64,000 nt of DNA, from positions 861,001-925,000 of the forward strand of contig NW_017265141.1 of the NCBI RefSeq assembly GCF_001638985.1. The letters run 5' to 3'. Origin of the DNA: Phycomyces blakesleeanus NRRL 1555(-) (lineage: Eukaryota > Mucoromycota > Mucoromycetes > Mucorales > Phycomycetaceae). Shown piece by piece: positions 22,888 through 33,728 of the stretch. The notes beneath the pieces are model-generated. The model was not told the origin of the DNA. It saw only the letters and a program-made list of their open reading frames with translations, and ran no database searches. Each line of letters starts with the position of its first letter. The stretch's first letter is position 1. The position numbers and the translations under genes are program-made.

Positions 22888-25807
22888 ATGTCTACAATCG
22901 CAAAGCTTTCCTACCACGAGTGCAGTATCTGCCACAAACGCTACACAAACAAGAAACTTGTAGCCAAGTGTGAAGTTCAATGCCTGGAAAAAGTTTATAA
23001 AGAGATGAATGATACCCAAAGTTTGCAAGTTGCTTCTGTTTTTGAGCAGAGTAATATTATCTTGAATTTTTTGCATCTAGCTCAACCTTGAAATAAGTCT
23101 ACAAATTATAATAATGTAACTGAATAAAATATATTAATTCTTTAATAGTTAAACAGAGAAAGCACTAACATGAGTATTGACAAAGATATTACTCCTTCTA
23201 TTATCAATGAAATTAATTAGCCCATGATAAAAAAGATAAATATACAAATGTATCCAATGTACTAATTATTGTTTACCTTATTAAAGTGTGATATTGAACA
23301 TGAGGATTCTATGGAAAATGATTTGGCAATCATGGATGTTACTGAAAATGTCATTGATGATACTTCTCCTCAGTTGGTTTATGACTTTAGTGCTCCTGTT
23401 CCTGTTTCTGGCTACAACAATGCAAAGAATCTTGAGCTTATGAAGATTATCAAAGAGTTTAGCATTTCCCAGAAGACCTACATTAGTCTGGCAAAACACT
23501 TCAATGAAATTCTCAGCAGATCAAGTGAGATATCATATAGAGCTTGTACTCCCTACCTTGGTACCAAACTTCTTTTTCGATTTCTTGGTGTCGATGAGGA
23601 GACATACCACATTTGTTGCAATGGGTGTATGTTATACAACAACGATCAGCAAACGGAGTGCCCATTACAAGACCAGCAAGAGAAGCCAATATGCTGGTGA
23701 GAATCCAATTCCTGCCAGCACAATGATATCACTTCCTCTGGGTAGACAGCTTGCAGTTGCTTTGGCCAATGACCACACCAGAAAAGAGATACTGTATTGC
23801 CACTATCATACGCAGAAGGCCAATGGCAGCATTTCCAATGTCTTTGGCAGACAGGTATACCAGTCAAAGAAACATCTTTTCTTAAGTGAAAATAACATCA
23901 CCATTTCGCTGTCTGTTGATGGGTTTGCTCCTCATAGTGTTCTGGGTTTGGTAATCATTGTCCATGTTACCAGCCTCGACCTTCCTCCAATGATCTGCTA
24001 CAAGCACAGTCATATGATCCAAGTCACAATCATCCCTGGTCCCAAAGCACCCACCAACTTCTGGTCATTCCTGGAGTCTGTTCTGAAAGAACTTTGGGTT
24101 TTCCAAGCCAGTGGAATGGTTGTGAAGACACCATCTGAAGATATTAGTACAAAAGTCCATGTACTAATGACAACTGGCAATATCCCAGCTCTGGGGAAGA
24201 TGGCTTGTCATGTAGGCCATATGAGTAAGAATGGCTGCCGCATCTGCCATATTGTAGGTCAATCTCCTGGCCATGGCCAATATTTTTGAATGGCATCTGC
24301 CATCATTATGCGCACACTGGAAAGTTTCAAGCACTTTGATGAGGTGGCTTCATCTAGCAAAAAAGGGCTAACTGGTCAATATCCCTTCTACTTACTGGAT
24401 TCCTTCTCTGATCTGTTCTTCTTTGCATTAGATGAAATGCACACCATTTGTCACAGCATTGGCAAACAGGTCTGGAGGCTCGTGTGCAGCAAGTATGAAA
24501 AAGATCATCCTCTCTCTCTCTCCCTTGCTGCTCAGAAAGAAATTGGTACTGCCATAGTGTCAACCAGAAGAAGCATTCTGACATCTTTCCACAGTGCTTG
24601 GATAAATGTTACAGTAAGATCAGGATAGTTCTGGGCTGTGGACTGGGCTGACTTCCTCTTGTTTGTCATCCCCACACTTGTGGCCAAGCGTGTCCATGAC
24701 CAAGCTGCCCATAAGACATTGTTTGACCTGGTGCAGACATGCAATCTACTTATGAGCTGGGAGTTATTAGCAGAGGAGCAAACCTTAATTAAAACATAAG
24801 CTTTAATAATAATTAATATTATTATTTTATAACTTGTATTAACTTATCTTTTTTTTAGAAATCTTGTTGCATAAAATGCGTATCTGGAAGTCTTGCTAGC
24901 TAAAGAAGAGATCCAGCTCAAGGTCTTTATGATTAATCAGCACCTCTGCAGCACTATCCCACAATGATAGAAGTATATGTTTCCCCCAGAGCATATAGTG
25001 CACGATCTGTTGAGAGGGCAATTGGAGAATACTTGCAAGCAATAAAGAGTAATTTGGCAATTGAAATCAATGCTGGAAACATCATGGTTGGCTTGACACA
25101 GATTCGACAGATGAGAGTTGAAAATTCAACTATGACAACAGCAACAGCAACAGCAACAACTCTCCTTCAGTATGACAATCCCTCTGCTGGTTGGCCAATT
25201 GACCGAGAAGGTAGTAATATTGGTACTGATTCTGACATTGAGTTCTGGGGGCCTTTGAGGAACAGAACGATTGTTGATAGTTTTGGAGGCATTTCTTGTC
25301 TTCAAGAGCTTCTTCAAAAGTTCTACGAATCAAAGGGGGAAGAGTGTAGTATGATTGAAGCAGCTATTAAAACAAGCCGTAAGGCATTTGTATATGGTTG
25401 TGTTATTGACTCTGCACTCGACCAAAATTGTGTAAGAGAGGCACATAACATCAGACTTCAAGTTCAGGTTGATGAGAACCACAACATTAGGCAAAGTTAC
25501 TCTCCAGTCTACAAGGATTTCTTTGGGAAGGTTGTCGTTTTTCTTTGAGCACAAGCTCAACAACAAGAGGTGGCCACTTGTCCTTGTCAATGTTTATGCA
25601 GTTCGTTTGGTAAATAGTATACCAGCAATCAACAATGGGCAAATGAAGCCAATAGTAGTTCACCTGGCAGATGTCAAAGAATTAGTTGGTTTGGTGAAGT
25701 TGGACGCGACTATAAACACAATAACAACAACAGCAACAACATATGCAGTGTGGTCAGAGCTTAACCACGGCCCAAAACTGTCACTTGGTTCTCTTGCAGA
25801 CTTATAA
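22888..25807 (+). pseudogene. Tnp2/DUF4218-type transposase relic, copy 3
   Basis: A possible 5' exon (22888-23091) encodes a CxxC...C...C finger (ECSICHKRYTNKKLVAKCEV). From 23269 the main frame has an acidic part, then ICCNGCMLYNNDQQTECP (about 23611-23664), the zinc-binding block. A frameshift near 23690 leads to the frame with ITISLSVDGFAPHSVLG (about 23898-23948), the Tnp2 VDGF block, then IQVTIIPGPKAPTNFWSFLE and KNGCRICHIVGQSPG up to TGA at 24287. The rest (24290-25548) includes LDEMHTICHSIGKQVWRLV and RAYSARSVERAIGEYLQAIK (DUF4218-like). A second shift near 25500 opens the C-terminal frame ending SLGSLADL at 25807. CAACAG triplets near 25130-25160 add an ACAA microsatellite. Only about as similar to copies 1 and 2 as different families would be. 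Confidence 0.7.
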
Positions 25808-26150
25808 TTTTTTTTTCTTGTAATACATTATTTTTTTTTTCAAATTGTCTTAACATATTTTATCCTCCCAGCAAAAAGTTTAGATATTTTTCTCTCTTTT
25901 ACCTCTGATTTTTAATAGTCATTAATTGCAATCTACATTTACTAAAAATGTAAAATCTGTAGTTAAAATGTATTTTTGTCTATCAGGAGATTTAATTTTA
26001 GGTGGTCAATCTGCTTTTTGTCAACCTTTTCAAAAAACAGAGATTTTCTAGTTTCAAATTGGATTTTTGGTGATTTTTTAATTATTATAGGCCAAAAACA
26101 AAGTCACAAATACAAAAAACCGCCCCTATATGTTGTAGCGCTAATATTAG

Positions 26151-26186
26151 GGGGACAATATTTTCAGGATGGGGCACTACCTTTTT
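26151..26186 (+). repeat. Left terminal inverted repeat of the MULE-OTU element
   Basis: 36 bp, 34 matching the inverse complement of 31758-31793; both differences are transitions. Confidence 0.7.
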
Positions 26187-26660
26187 GATGGGAAACATTG
26201 TTTTGATTTTACCAGACCACAAATTATGATTTGCTGTCCGGTATCAAATAATTATATCTGGTCCCTAATGGTTCATACTTATCATAATAAAGATACTTTT
26301 ATACAAGGCAGGATAATAGCTTTTTCTACGCTTCTTTCCTCTATGTAATTATGTCTTTTCCTTCTCCACTCATGCGTATTAGCTTACTAAATTGCTCCCA
26401 AACTTTGTGCATTCATCAAACTGTCTCCAGGCATATACCTCTGCTTCTTTAGGAGGTATGACCTGTTTTTGAGCAAAAACATAATAAAGTATCTTCTCAT
26501 ATAAAAAAATAGCTTTGACTAAATATAAAAGCATTGTTTTATATATATAATTCTATACTTAAAGTTTTATACTATATGTAATAAATTAACTGATATATAT
26601 ATAGAATAATAAAAAACTATCTAACATGTTACTTCAAGACATTATAGTCTAATAGAAAAT

Positions 26661-26758
26661 GTTGTGCCCTACCCTGGAAACGTTGTGCCCCTCCCTTATA
26701 TGTCTGAGTTTATATTTTAGTCAAAACGTCGTCCCCCACCTGGAAACGTCATCCCCCA
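26661..26758. repeat. Degenerate subterminal repeats resembling the MULE end
   Basis: Two phrases, GTGCCCTACCCTGGAAACGT (26664-26683) and GTCCCCCACCTGGAAACGTC (26731-26750), each read like the right terminal repeat in the same orientation (GTGCCCCATCCTGAAAATGT). They lie 0.5 kb inside the left end. Confidence 0.5.
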
Positions 26759-28197
26759 AAAGTCACAACTTTTCATATCTTGCCTATTGAAAAAATACCT
26801 TATAAAATTTGAAATTTCTTTACTAAATACTTTATTAGGCTTATAATATCCTTTAATGTAATAAACATTACTTTTTGTTAATACTTATTTAAGATAAACA
26901 CTAATAAAAACTGCTAAATCTTCTTCAGAAAAGAAAAACAAAGTCGCAAAAATGTCTGAGAATACATATAGTATTAATTAATTTTGCATATATTAAAAAG
27001 TATATCTAATAATTGTAGAATAAATGTAGTTTACATTAAAAAAAATATATATTAGATAAAGTGACAGCTACTTAGAGTCATAATTAATAGTCAAACACTA
27101 ATAAGTTTACTTCTTACTATAATTATGATATAATATTATAAGGCAAAGAAGCAAAAATAGAATCAACTTATTATACAAAAATAGTAACTAAAATCGAGTA
27201 TTTGTAAGATATAAGATTTATTTGGCTCCCATCAACAAATCACATACCTGTGGCTGCTAATGAGTCATATTTTTACGATTTAACTTGAGACATAAATCAT
27301 ATGTTTTCATTTTGTGTGATTTAAGTGGAAAAGATTATAATCCATATAATTTGCATTTTTTTCAAAAACTTTCATAATGGATATAAAGGTAATGAAGTCT
27401 TTTATGCCTAAGAAAGTTTGCATAGAAGTTAAGCAAATATATATTTACAAAATTCATGTTTTTATTTTTTATTTTTTATTTTTATTTCTTCTGTAAAAAC
27501 TCTTCCTATCATTTCCTTACAACATGTACATGAGATATTTTATCAAAAATACAAAAAAATGAAAAATATTCATATAAGACCAAAAAAAGTTTTTAATTAC
27601 ATATATTCAGATAACATATGAATCTAGTAAAAGTTTCATAGAAAACAAATGAGAAAAAAGTGATTCTACAAGCAAATATAATATTTTATTTTATTGAAAA
27701 AAAGCAACTTTTTGAGATATTACGTTAGTTTTCTCATGATCGACCCTTTCAATTCAACTAAAAATTCTAGAACCCATACATATATCTATACACTACTTGG
27801 ATCCAAAGTTATAGAGAGCCAAGACTTGAATTGATGAAATAAATAGATGCAAATGCATAATATAACATATTCAAAGATAGTTTGGCTCTATCTGTGTAAC
27901 ACCACCCGACATTTATGCTTTTTAATTCGCTGGATATATGTGTAACTCGTAGGGTAAAGTACTTCCCATGAATGATTTCTATGAAAAAACAGAGCGGAGA
28001 GTCATTTAACCCACAAGTGATAGATAGCTTATGTTGACGCAAAGAAACAGATTGATAAGATTTATAAAGGTAAAAAAAAAGATCGTCTAGCTAATAAAAT
28101 ATAAGAGTAAATGAGTATATAAATAATAAGTTGTCTAGCTAATGAAGTATAAAGAAAAATATAATAAAAATAAAAGAAAAAAAAGAAGAAAAAAAGA
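26759..28197. other. AT-rich non-coding interior of the MULE-OTU element
   Basis: No supported gene. A 77-codon minus frame at 27809-28042 has no motif I recognise and lies downstream of the OTU domain stop. Confidence 0.45.
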
Positions 28198-31100
28198 TTA
28201 TGTTATAGTGGGATGAATACGTTCCTCTTGATCGGAAAGAAAAGAGAACATCGCATTTCTATGATCATACTTATTGAACTCTTTAAATTTGTTCCAGTAA
28301 GTATCAAAGTTGTCGGGAATCTGGTTTCTGACACAACCCAAAAAGAATAACTCAGGAATGGTTGGCCGTTTCCTTGAGACATTGCGGGAGAGGTGTATTG
28401 TTGTCCAGTGGTTATTGTTAACGTGATTGAAAATCAGAGGTTGTTGATGTTTTGATATGTTTTTGGGAAGGGTGAAGGGAAGGAACGATACGGAAGGGGT
28501 GTTGGGGTTGTCTGAGTAGACGCAGACTGGTCACTTATAGGTGTCCGCAGCTAGTTGAGCACAGTCGGGTGTGCTAAACCACATACTGGCATCTAAACAT
28601 GCTGGGATGAAGTTGGAGTTGGAGTTGGTGATGCAGAGATCAGAACCATGCTTTATAATGTCTTCTAATTGCTTGACATTGGTTCCAAACGTGCTGGCGT
28701 AAATGCTGCTGTATTTTGGAAGGGTAGCAAGCATATCTCTTTTCACAAGAGGGAACTTTTCTTGATCTTTATAGATCAAATGGGCAAGGACCCGAAAACC
28801 ACACCATCCATCAGCAGTAGGGTTAAACCCACCCTTAACGTCATCGACTATCTCATGAGAGACAGGAAAACCAGGCTGGAATTTAACCCTCTTGCCAACA
28901 GAGGTGCGATAGTCATATTGGTAATCTTCTTGAGCTGTAGCGGGTCTTTTAAACCCAATTTCTTTTGTGGCATCGACTAAAGAGCATATAAGTATACAAC
29001 GATATTTCTCTTTATGGATTCAATTACACTGAAAAATGAGAAAGAATATTACCTGGGTCGAGAGGCTCTTGTTTTATTTTTTTTGTTTTGTTTTTGGTGG
29101 CATCGACTAAAAAGCATATTAGTATAAGGTTAGATTCCTTTTCATGAATTCAATTACACTATAAAATAAAAGCACATATTACCTGGGTCGAGAGGCTCTT
29201 TTTTAATTTGTTTTATTTTGTTTTTGGTAGCATCGACTAAAAAATGTATGTAAATATATGACAAGATTCTTTTTCATAAACTCAATTATATGTAAAATAA
29301 AAAAGCATCTTACTTAGGTCGAGAGGCTCTTTTTTGCTTTTGTTTTGTTTTTTGTTGTTTTTCGTTTTTTGTGTAGCTGCAGGCTTTCCATCTCTTGTTC
29401 TAGCTCTTAACCTAACCATTGCCTTAAGGCCGACCTAGTATTTCAAGATACATATTAGTACTTTGTTATGTTATATTTTTTTATCTTACATGACCAGACG
29501 AAACACTGATCTTCCTCCAGTTTGCCCGACCAAAGTCTTTGGGAAGGTATTTGGGACGTGCACCACCCTTTCTTCTGCCAGGATATTTAATTTTTTCTGG
29601 GGCTTGAAAGTTAATCGAAGGGTGCCCAGTTTTGCCTTCGAATTCAGAAGTAACCTTCTTGATCTTTTGAAGGAGGTTGGCCACTTGCTGGCTGCCCTCA
29701 CAAGAGCGGAAAAGAGCCTCAAGCTTTACAATCTCTTGCATCCACTCTTCTGGCCTCTCGGCAATTATGTGCACTGTACAACTTTCTTCGAAAGATGTCT
29801 CTTTTAGAACAGGGTTTATGATCCATCTTTCAGGAACATCATCAAGGGTGAGCTCCCTTCCAGCTGGCAGCGAGTGTCTGCAGGGCAAGCCGAACTCAAA
29901 CCTGTTTTTGCAATGACAAAATTCATCGTCTCTATTGATCAAGCGAAGTTCTTGATCAATAACAAGCAATGCTCTCTTAGAGACTTTCATAAAAAGCCTG
30001 GAAAGCTGCTTGTTGCAGCCAACCAAGGCATCAACAGTTGTCGATTCCCTGATTTTTATAGAATTGAAGTCTCTTTCGAGCCTGTCTACATAGGAGTTGA
30101 CAGCTTCAAATGCAAGCCCCAAAGACGAAATTGCTGATATCTCTCTTTTCAAAGCTTGGTGTACGCTCTCGACTCTCTGGGTAGTTGTACACCCAAAATG
30201 CATTTGCTGGCTGGTCAGGTATCCTGCTCACTTCTCCTGGCACTTTATCCATCTTTCGGCAAAGTAAACCGATGCATCTACCTTGGACCCTCCTTCGCCT
30301 ACTTCGCAGCCAGAAGATACTGCATTGAACTTCATCAATGCAACCTCGAAATCCCTTCTGGTACTGCTGTGAATCATGGAGTTCACATACTCCATAAGGA
30401 CCTCTTTCTCTGCAACTGACTTGAGTTTTCCAGCGAAGGCTTTCTCAACGCTATTCAACATATGCCAGTAGCATAGCAATTTGACATTTTTTGGGAATAC
30501 AATGTCAAGTGCATTCATTAAGGCCATACATTTGTCTGTTACAAATAGAGAACTGCTTTTCTTATTCTCAAAAACAAGTGCCTTGAGCTGCTCAAGGAAC
30601 CAAACGTAGGTCTCCTGTTTCTCATTCGAAACCCAGGCGAAGGCAATGGGAAACGATTTAAGAGTGTCTCCCCCGAGGTTATGGACACCTTCCACGCATA
30701 CAAGAGGCATTTCCAAATTATTGGTTGAGTAGGTGGCATCAACGGCCATGACTTCTGGGAAGCGACGGGCTCTTTCTAGCATCTTTGGGTGCGAGAAAAA
30801 TACTCTTTCAAGAGATCCATATTTGCCGGCGTCATAGCGTACAAGATATCCCTTAGCTTCCATGGTTTTAACGAGTTCAGTACCTGCATCCTGAGAAGTG
30901 GAAGCAATAGCACGAGCAAAAGCAGCCTTAATATTGTTGATGTCATTCACATACAACTTATGGCTGACACTATCCTCTTCATCGATCGCCTTTTAGATCT
31001 CACGAGTCTTAGTTTTAGTCTCAACAAGCTTCATAATTTCCCTAGCATCATCGACAGTAACCTTTGACAAACGACCTTTCAAGGTAAATTCCAGGCAGTC

Positions 31101-31484
31101 ATCATCAAGAGGGTGATTGTGGTAGCCTTCAATCTCATTGGTGGCTTTCAAAAGAAGATATCCTTTAGCGGCCTTCTTGTATGATATTTTCAAGAGATAG
31201 GGGCATCCAGTCTTTCCACTAGACGGAATTCTCTTGCGTTCGCTGTCTTCAATATTCCGTGTGTTCTTATAATGACCGCCCTTGGCACACTTCAAATACA
31301 CTCGAGTTGGTTTACTATCTCTAGTTACAAGTGCAAAATTGTTGGCAAGTGCATATTCCTGCATCTTTGAAATTGCCATTGTCATGTCACTGTAACCATT
31401 AACAGGTGAGACAGGAAGAGGTTGTTGGACAGGATAATGTTCCTTTCCATTGAAAAAGCGCATTTCTTTATTGATAGGATTCAT
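28198..31484 (-). pseudogene. FAR1/MULE transposase fused to an OTU-like cysteine protease domain
   Basis: Five exons fit one 1001-codon frame: 31484-29490, 29434-29314, 29236-29183, 29106-29053 and 28976-28198. Domains in order: FAR1-type DNA-binding region (residues about 60-150, with KCAKGGHYKNTRN and EGYHNHPLDDD); MULE DDE core (about 225-340, RFPEVMAVDATYSTN with the first D, then FVTDKCMALMNAL and YWHMLNSVEKAF); SWIM finger FCHCKNRFEFGLPCRH (about 535); a basic linker made of repeated exons; and an OTU-like domain with GDGWCGF-type DGWCGFRVLAHLIYKDQEKF (nucleophile Cys) and NHWTTIHLS (catalytic His). Three in-frame stops break it (TAA near 30993, TGA near 30226, TGA near 28531); no frameshift was needed. 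Each stop fits CAA to TAA or TGG to TGA, so it appears recently inactivated by point mutation only. Confidence 0.8.
28977..29434 (-). repeat. Tandem exon-intron cassettes, 130-bp unit
   Basis: Each full unit holds a 54-nt exon (29183-29236 and 29053-29106) plus a 76-nt intron with GTAATA...TAG ends; the preceding exon end and its 77-nt intron (29237-29313) form a third, more diverged unit. Exons are phase 1-1 and 18 codons long, reading VDATKNK(I/T)K.IK(K/Q)EPLDP, so adding or losing a unit keeps the reading frame. Repeats are therefore gene duplications at exon level and not an array of another kind. Confidence 0.8.
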
Positions 31485-31757
31485 ATTGAAGTGATTTCTA
31501 GAGAATACTTATTAACATCATGATTTCTAATTGCTAATCTGCAATGAGCAAAGTAATCTCTTTACTATCTCCGAGAAAAAATAATATTTTTAAGTGCAAT
31601 TGATTAGTAGCTCTTACGAGATGAGTATAGAATAGAAAAGAAGGTTTTATATTTAAATATTGAGTTAAGAATTTCAGGACACATCGTTTTGCCCTGAAGG
31701 ATTGGAGAAAATACCTCGGACCTCGGACAAGTAGTCACAACGAATTAGTCCGGCAAA

Positions 31758-31793
31758 AAAAAGGTAGTGCCCCATCCTGAAAATGTCGTCCCC
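31758..31793 (-). repeat. Right terminal inverted repeat of the MULE-OTU element
   Basis: Mirror of 26151-26186; lies 274 bp upstream of the transposase start and marks the edge of the transposon-rich half. Confidence 0.7.
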
Positions 31794-32190
31794 GTAAGAT
31801 TGCTGATTTGTCGTAGTGATTAGTGAAGAACTGGCAACTTTAGACAGTCAAAAAGCTCAAATTTTTCCTCTGTAATGTAACCACAATTTGGCAATCTGTT
31901 TTTAACTGATATTAAATTCCCGGTGTGGCTAAACTACACTATATATAATGTTTTCAATAATGTAACCGCTGCAGATGCTCTAAGTATCCAAATATCACAA
32001 TTTTGATACTTAAACTGAGCCCATTCAATTTTCACCAAAAACCAGAAGTTTGCAAAAAAAAAAAAAGCTCATTTAGGTCCGAAAAACCTGTAGTGAGAAT
32101 ATATCACAGTCACATAGTGCAGAGTCACTTTTGGCGAAATGGGTAGTTTTGAACAGTGTCCACAGCTGATGTGAAGAACGCATAAGGAGT
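31794..32190. promoter_or_regulatory. Upstream region of the flavin-reductase gene
   Basis: About 400 bp without a gene. No TATA box stands out close to the start codon; nothing else recognised. Confidence 0.3.
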
Positions 32191-33246
32191 ATGCTATTAC
32201 GACGACTTACACAAACCGCTACACTCAATAACCGGCAATATCAAAAAGCGTATCGCTATACCGGAATTCGATCATTCTTCTCGACCCAGAAGGTATCAAC
32301 CGAAGATGGTGAAAAAGGAAGAATGAACATTAGAGTGATTGAGGATGTGCGTGGTATTATGCGTAAAGTACCTCAACCCGTTGTAGCAGTAACAACGTGC
32401 TCCCCTGAAGATCCTACACAACGAAGAGGAATTACTGTTTCAAGTTTTACGTCTATATGCCTTCATCCGGAACCACTTGTTTCTTTCTGCGTTCGTACAC
32501 CATCGCGTGCATCTGAACTACTTCATTCGTCAGGAAAAATGGTCGTAAATGTTTTGAGCCATGAACAAGTTCAACAATCTATAGCATTTTCTTCGCCAGG
32601 CTCTGATCAGTTCAAGGATATTCCGTTCTACGACGATCCGAGCACTGGCTTACCAGTATTGATGGGAACAGTAGGATCTATGTATTGTAAGACATTCAAG
32701 GTTTTAAAACTAGGCGATCATGAGTTATGGATTACACAAGTGCTTAAAGTTGATGAAGGAGTTGGTAGTACAGAGGGAAGATGCGAAGAAGGGCAACCGC
32801 TGCTGTATCATGACCGACGATACCGTAGCGTAGGAGAACAGGTGTTTATGAAAGCTTTCGAAGATTCGACACTCGATACTTCCCAATGGACTCATAGAGC
32901 ACATGTACGCATGGCATGGAATCATTTGCGAGAGCTTGGGATAAGAGATGCATCAACTGTTATAAAGCGTACTATTCGAACACATTTTGAAAAGAACCCG
33001 AACAAGCTTAAATATCACGACACAATCTCATCTTTCTATATACACCTCGTTGATCTCGCTATTAGACAGGATGATCATGATAATGATGACTTCTTTGGAT
33101 TTATAGAAAGATTCCCTGTTCTTGTCGATCGTACTATTATACAACAGTACTATTCGTCTTCATTGCTTGCTTCAGACAAAGCGCGCGAACAGTTTGTCCC
33201 TCCTGACCTCAAGCCATTTCCTGCCCAACTTCCTTCGTCTAGTTAA
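32191..33246 (+). CDS. Mitochondrial flavin-reductase-like domain protein with a C-terminal helical domain
   Basis: Single-exon gene, 351 residues. The first 35 residues are rich in R, S and T with no acids (MLLRRLTQTATLNNRQYQKA), a typical mitochondrial targeting segment. Residues about 45-215 form a flavin reductase-like (FMN-binding split barrel) domain: RGIMRKVPQPVVAVTTCSPE, then RGITVSSFTSICLHPEPLVS, NVLSHEQVQQSIAFSSPG and LYHDRRYRSVGEQ near the end of the barrel. Enzymes of this family use NAD(P)H to reduce FMN or FAD, but the substrate here is unknown. Residues about 230-330 (WTHRAHVRMAWNHLRELG...YHDTISSFYIHLVD) form a separate helical domain I have seen as a conserved unnamed region; its histidines and tryptophan look like a metal or ligand site, which is inference. 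No intron needed. Confidence 0.85.
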   Translation: MLLRRLTQTATLNNRQYQKAYRYTGIRSFFSTQKVSTEDGEKGRMNIRVIEDVRGIMRKVPQPVVAVTTCSPEDPTQRRGITVSSFTSICLHPEPLVSFCVRTPSRASELLHSSGKMVVNVLSHEQVQQSIAFSSPGSDQFKDIPFYDDPSTGLPVLMGTVGSMYCKTFKVLKLGDHELWITQVLKVDEGVGSTEGRCEEGQPLLYHDRRYRSVGEQVFMKAFEDSTLDTSQWTHRAHVRMAWNHLRELGIRDASTVIKRTIRTHFEKNPNKLKYHDTISSFYIHLVDLAIRQDDHDNDDFFGFIERFPVLVDRTIIQQYYSSSLLASDKAREQFVPPDLKPFPAQLPSSS

Positions 33247-33728
33247 TAAACAGAAACAGCGGGTCTTGTTTTGTTCAATACAAAAGTAAAGTATTTTCTT
33301 TTTCTTGTTCTTACTGTTTTGGAACACAGAACTGACGCTGATGTGGCTCAGATGTCAAGTTTAACTCGCTCATCCGAGTTCATACAACATTGCCTTATAC
33401 TTCCTCAATATCTTTAATTATTAATACTTAGTCATAATCAAGGTAAACTATGTGGATTCCTATAATATCACGAAGAAGAGTAAATGCATAATCTTACGCG
33501 ATATAATCGTCAAATTCGCATTAACTAAAATAGATAGAAAATAGGGAAATCCTTGATTTATTGTAGTATGAAGAAACACCTAATATTCTTTACTGTCGTA
33601 CCGTATCTTCATATTAGACTCCGCTTATATAACTAAGGCGCAGCTGTTTTAGCACTACAAGTAGACAAGGAATACTAATCTGTATTCCATGCTCTTCTTT
33701 TACTTATTTGTACTTGACTATATTAATA
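33247..33728. promoter_or_regulatory. Intergenic region between two same-strand genes
   Basis: 480 bp, AT-rich; contains 3' end of the upstream gene and promoter of the arrestin gene. No clear motif recognised. Confidence 0.3.

Larger units (their letters stand above)
26151..31793. mobile_element. Large MULE carrying a FAR1-MULE-OTU gene
   Basis: Terminal inverted repeat: left 26151-26186 (GGGGACAATATTTTCAGGAT and on) matches the inverse complement of 31758-31793 at 34 of 36 positions. The pair brackets the single large gene (28198-31484, minus). The size, 5643 bp, suits an autonomous MULE. No clean 9-bp target duplication is visible (left flank TAATATTAG, right flank GTAAGATTG), so either the flanks have decayed or one end was reshuffled. 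Degenerate additional copies of the end lie at 26661-26758. Confidence 0.65.

Noticed and set aside
28977..29340. Regular 130-bp repeats that at first sight look like a CRISPR-type or satellite array
   Set aside because: Each unit resolves into an 18-codon exon and a GT-AG intron in frame with the transposase, so it is a coding cassette duplication.
29463..30419. Plus-strand frames opposite the MULE-OTU gene
   Set aside because: The minus strand encodes recognisable MULE and SWIM motifs in one continuous frame.
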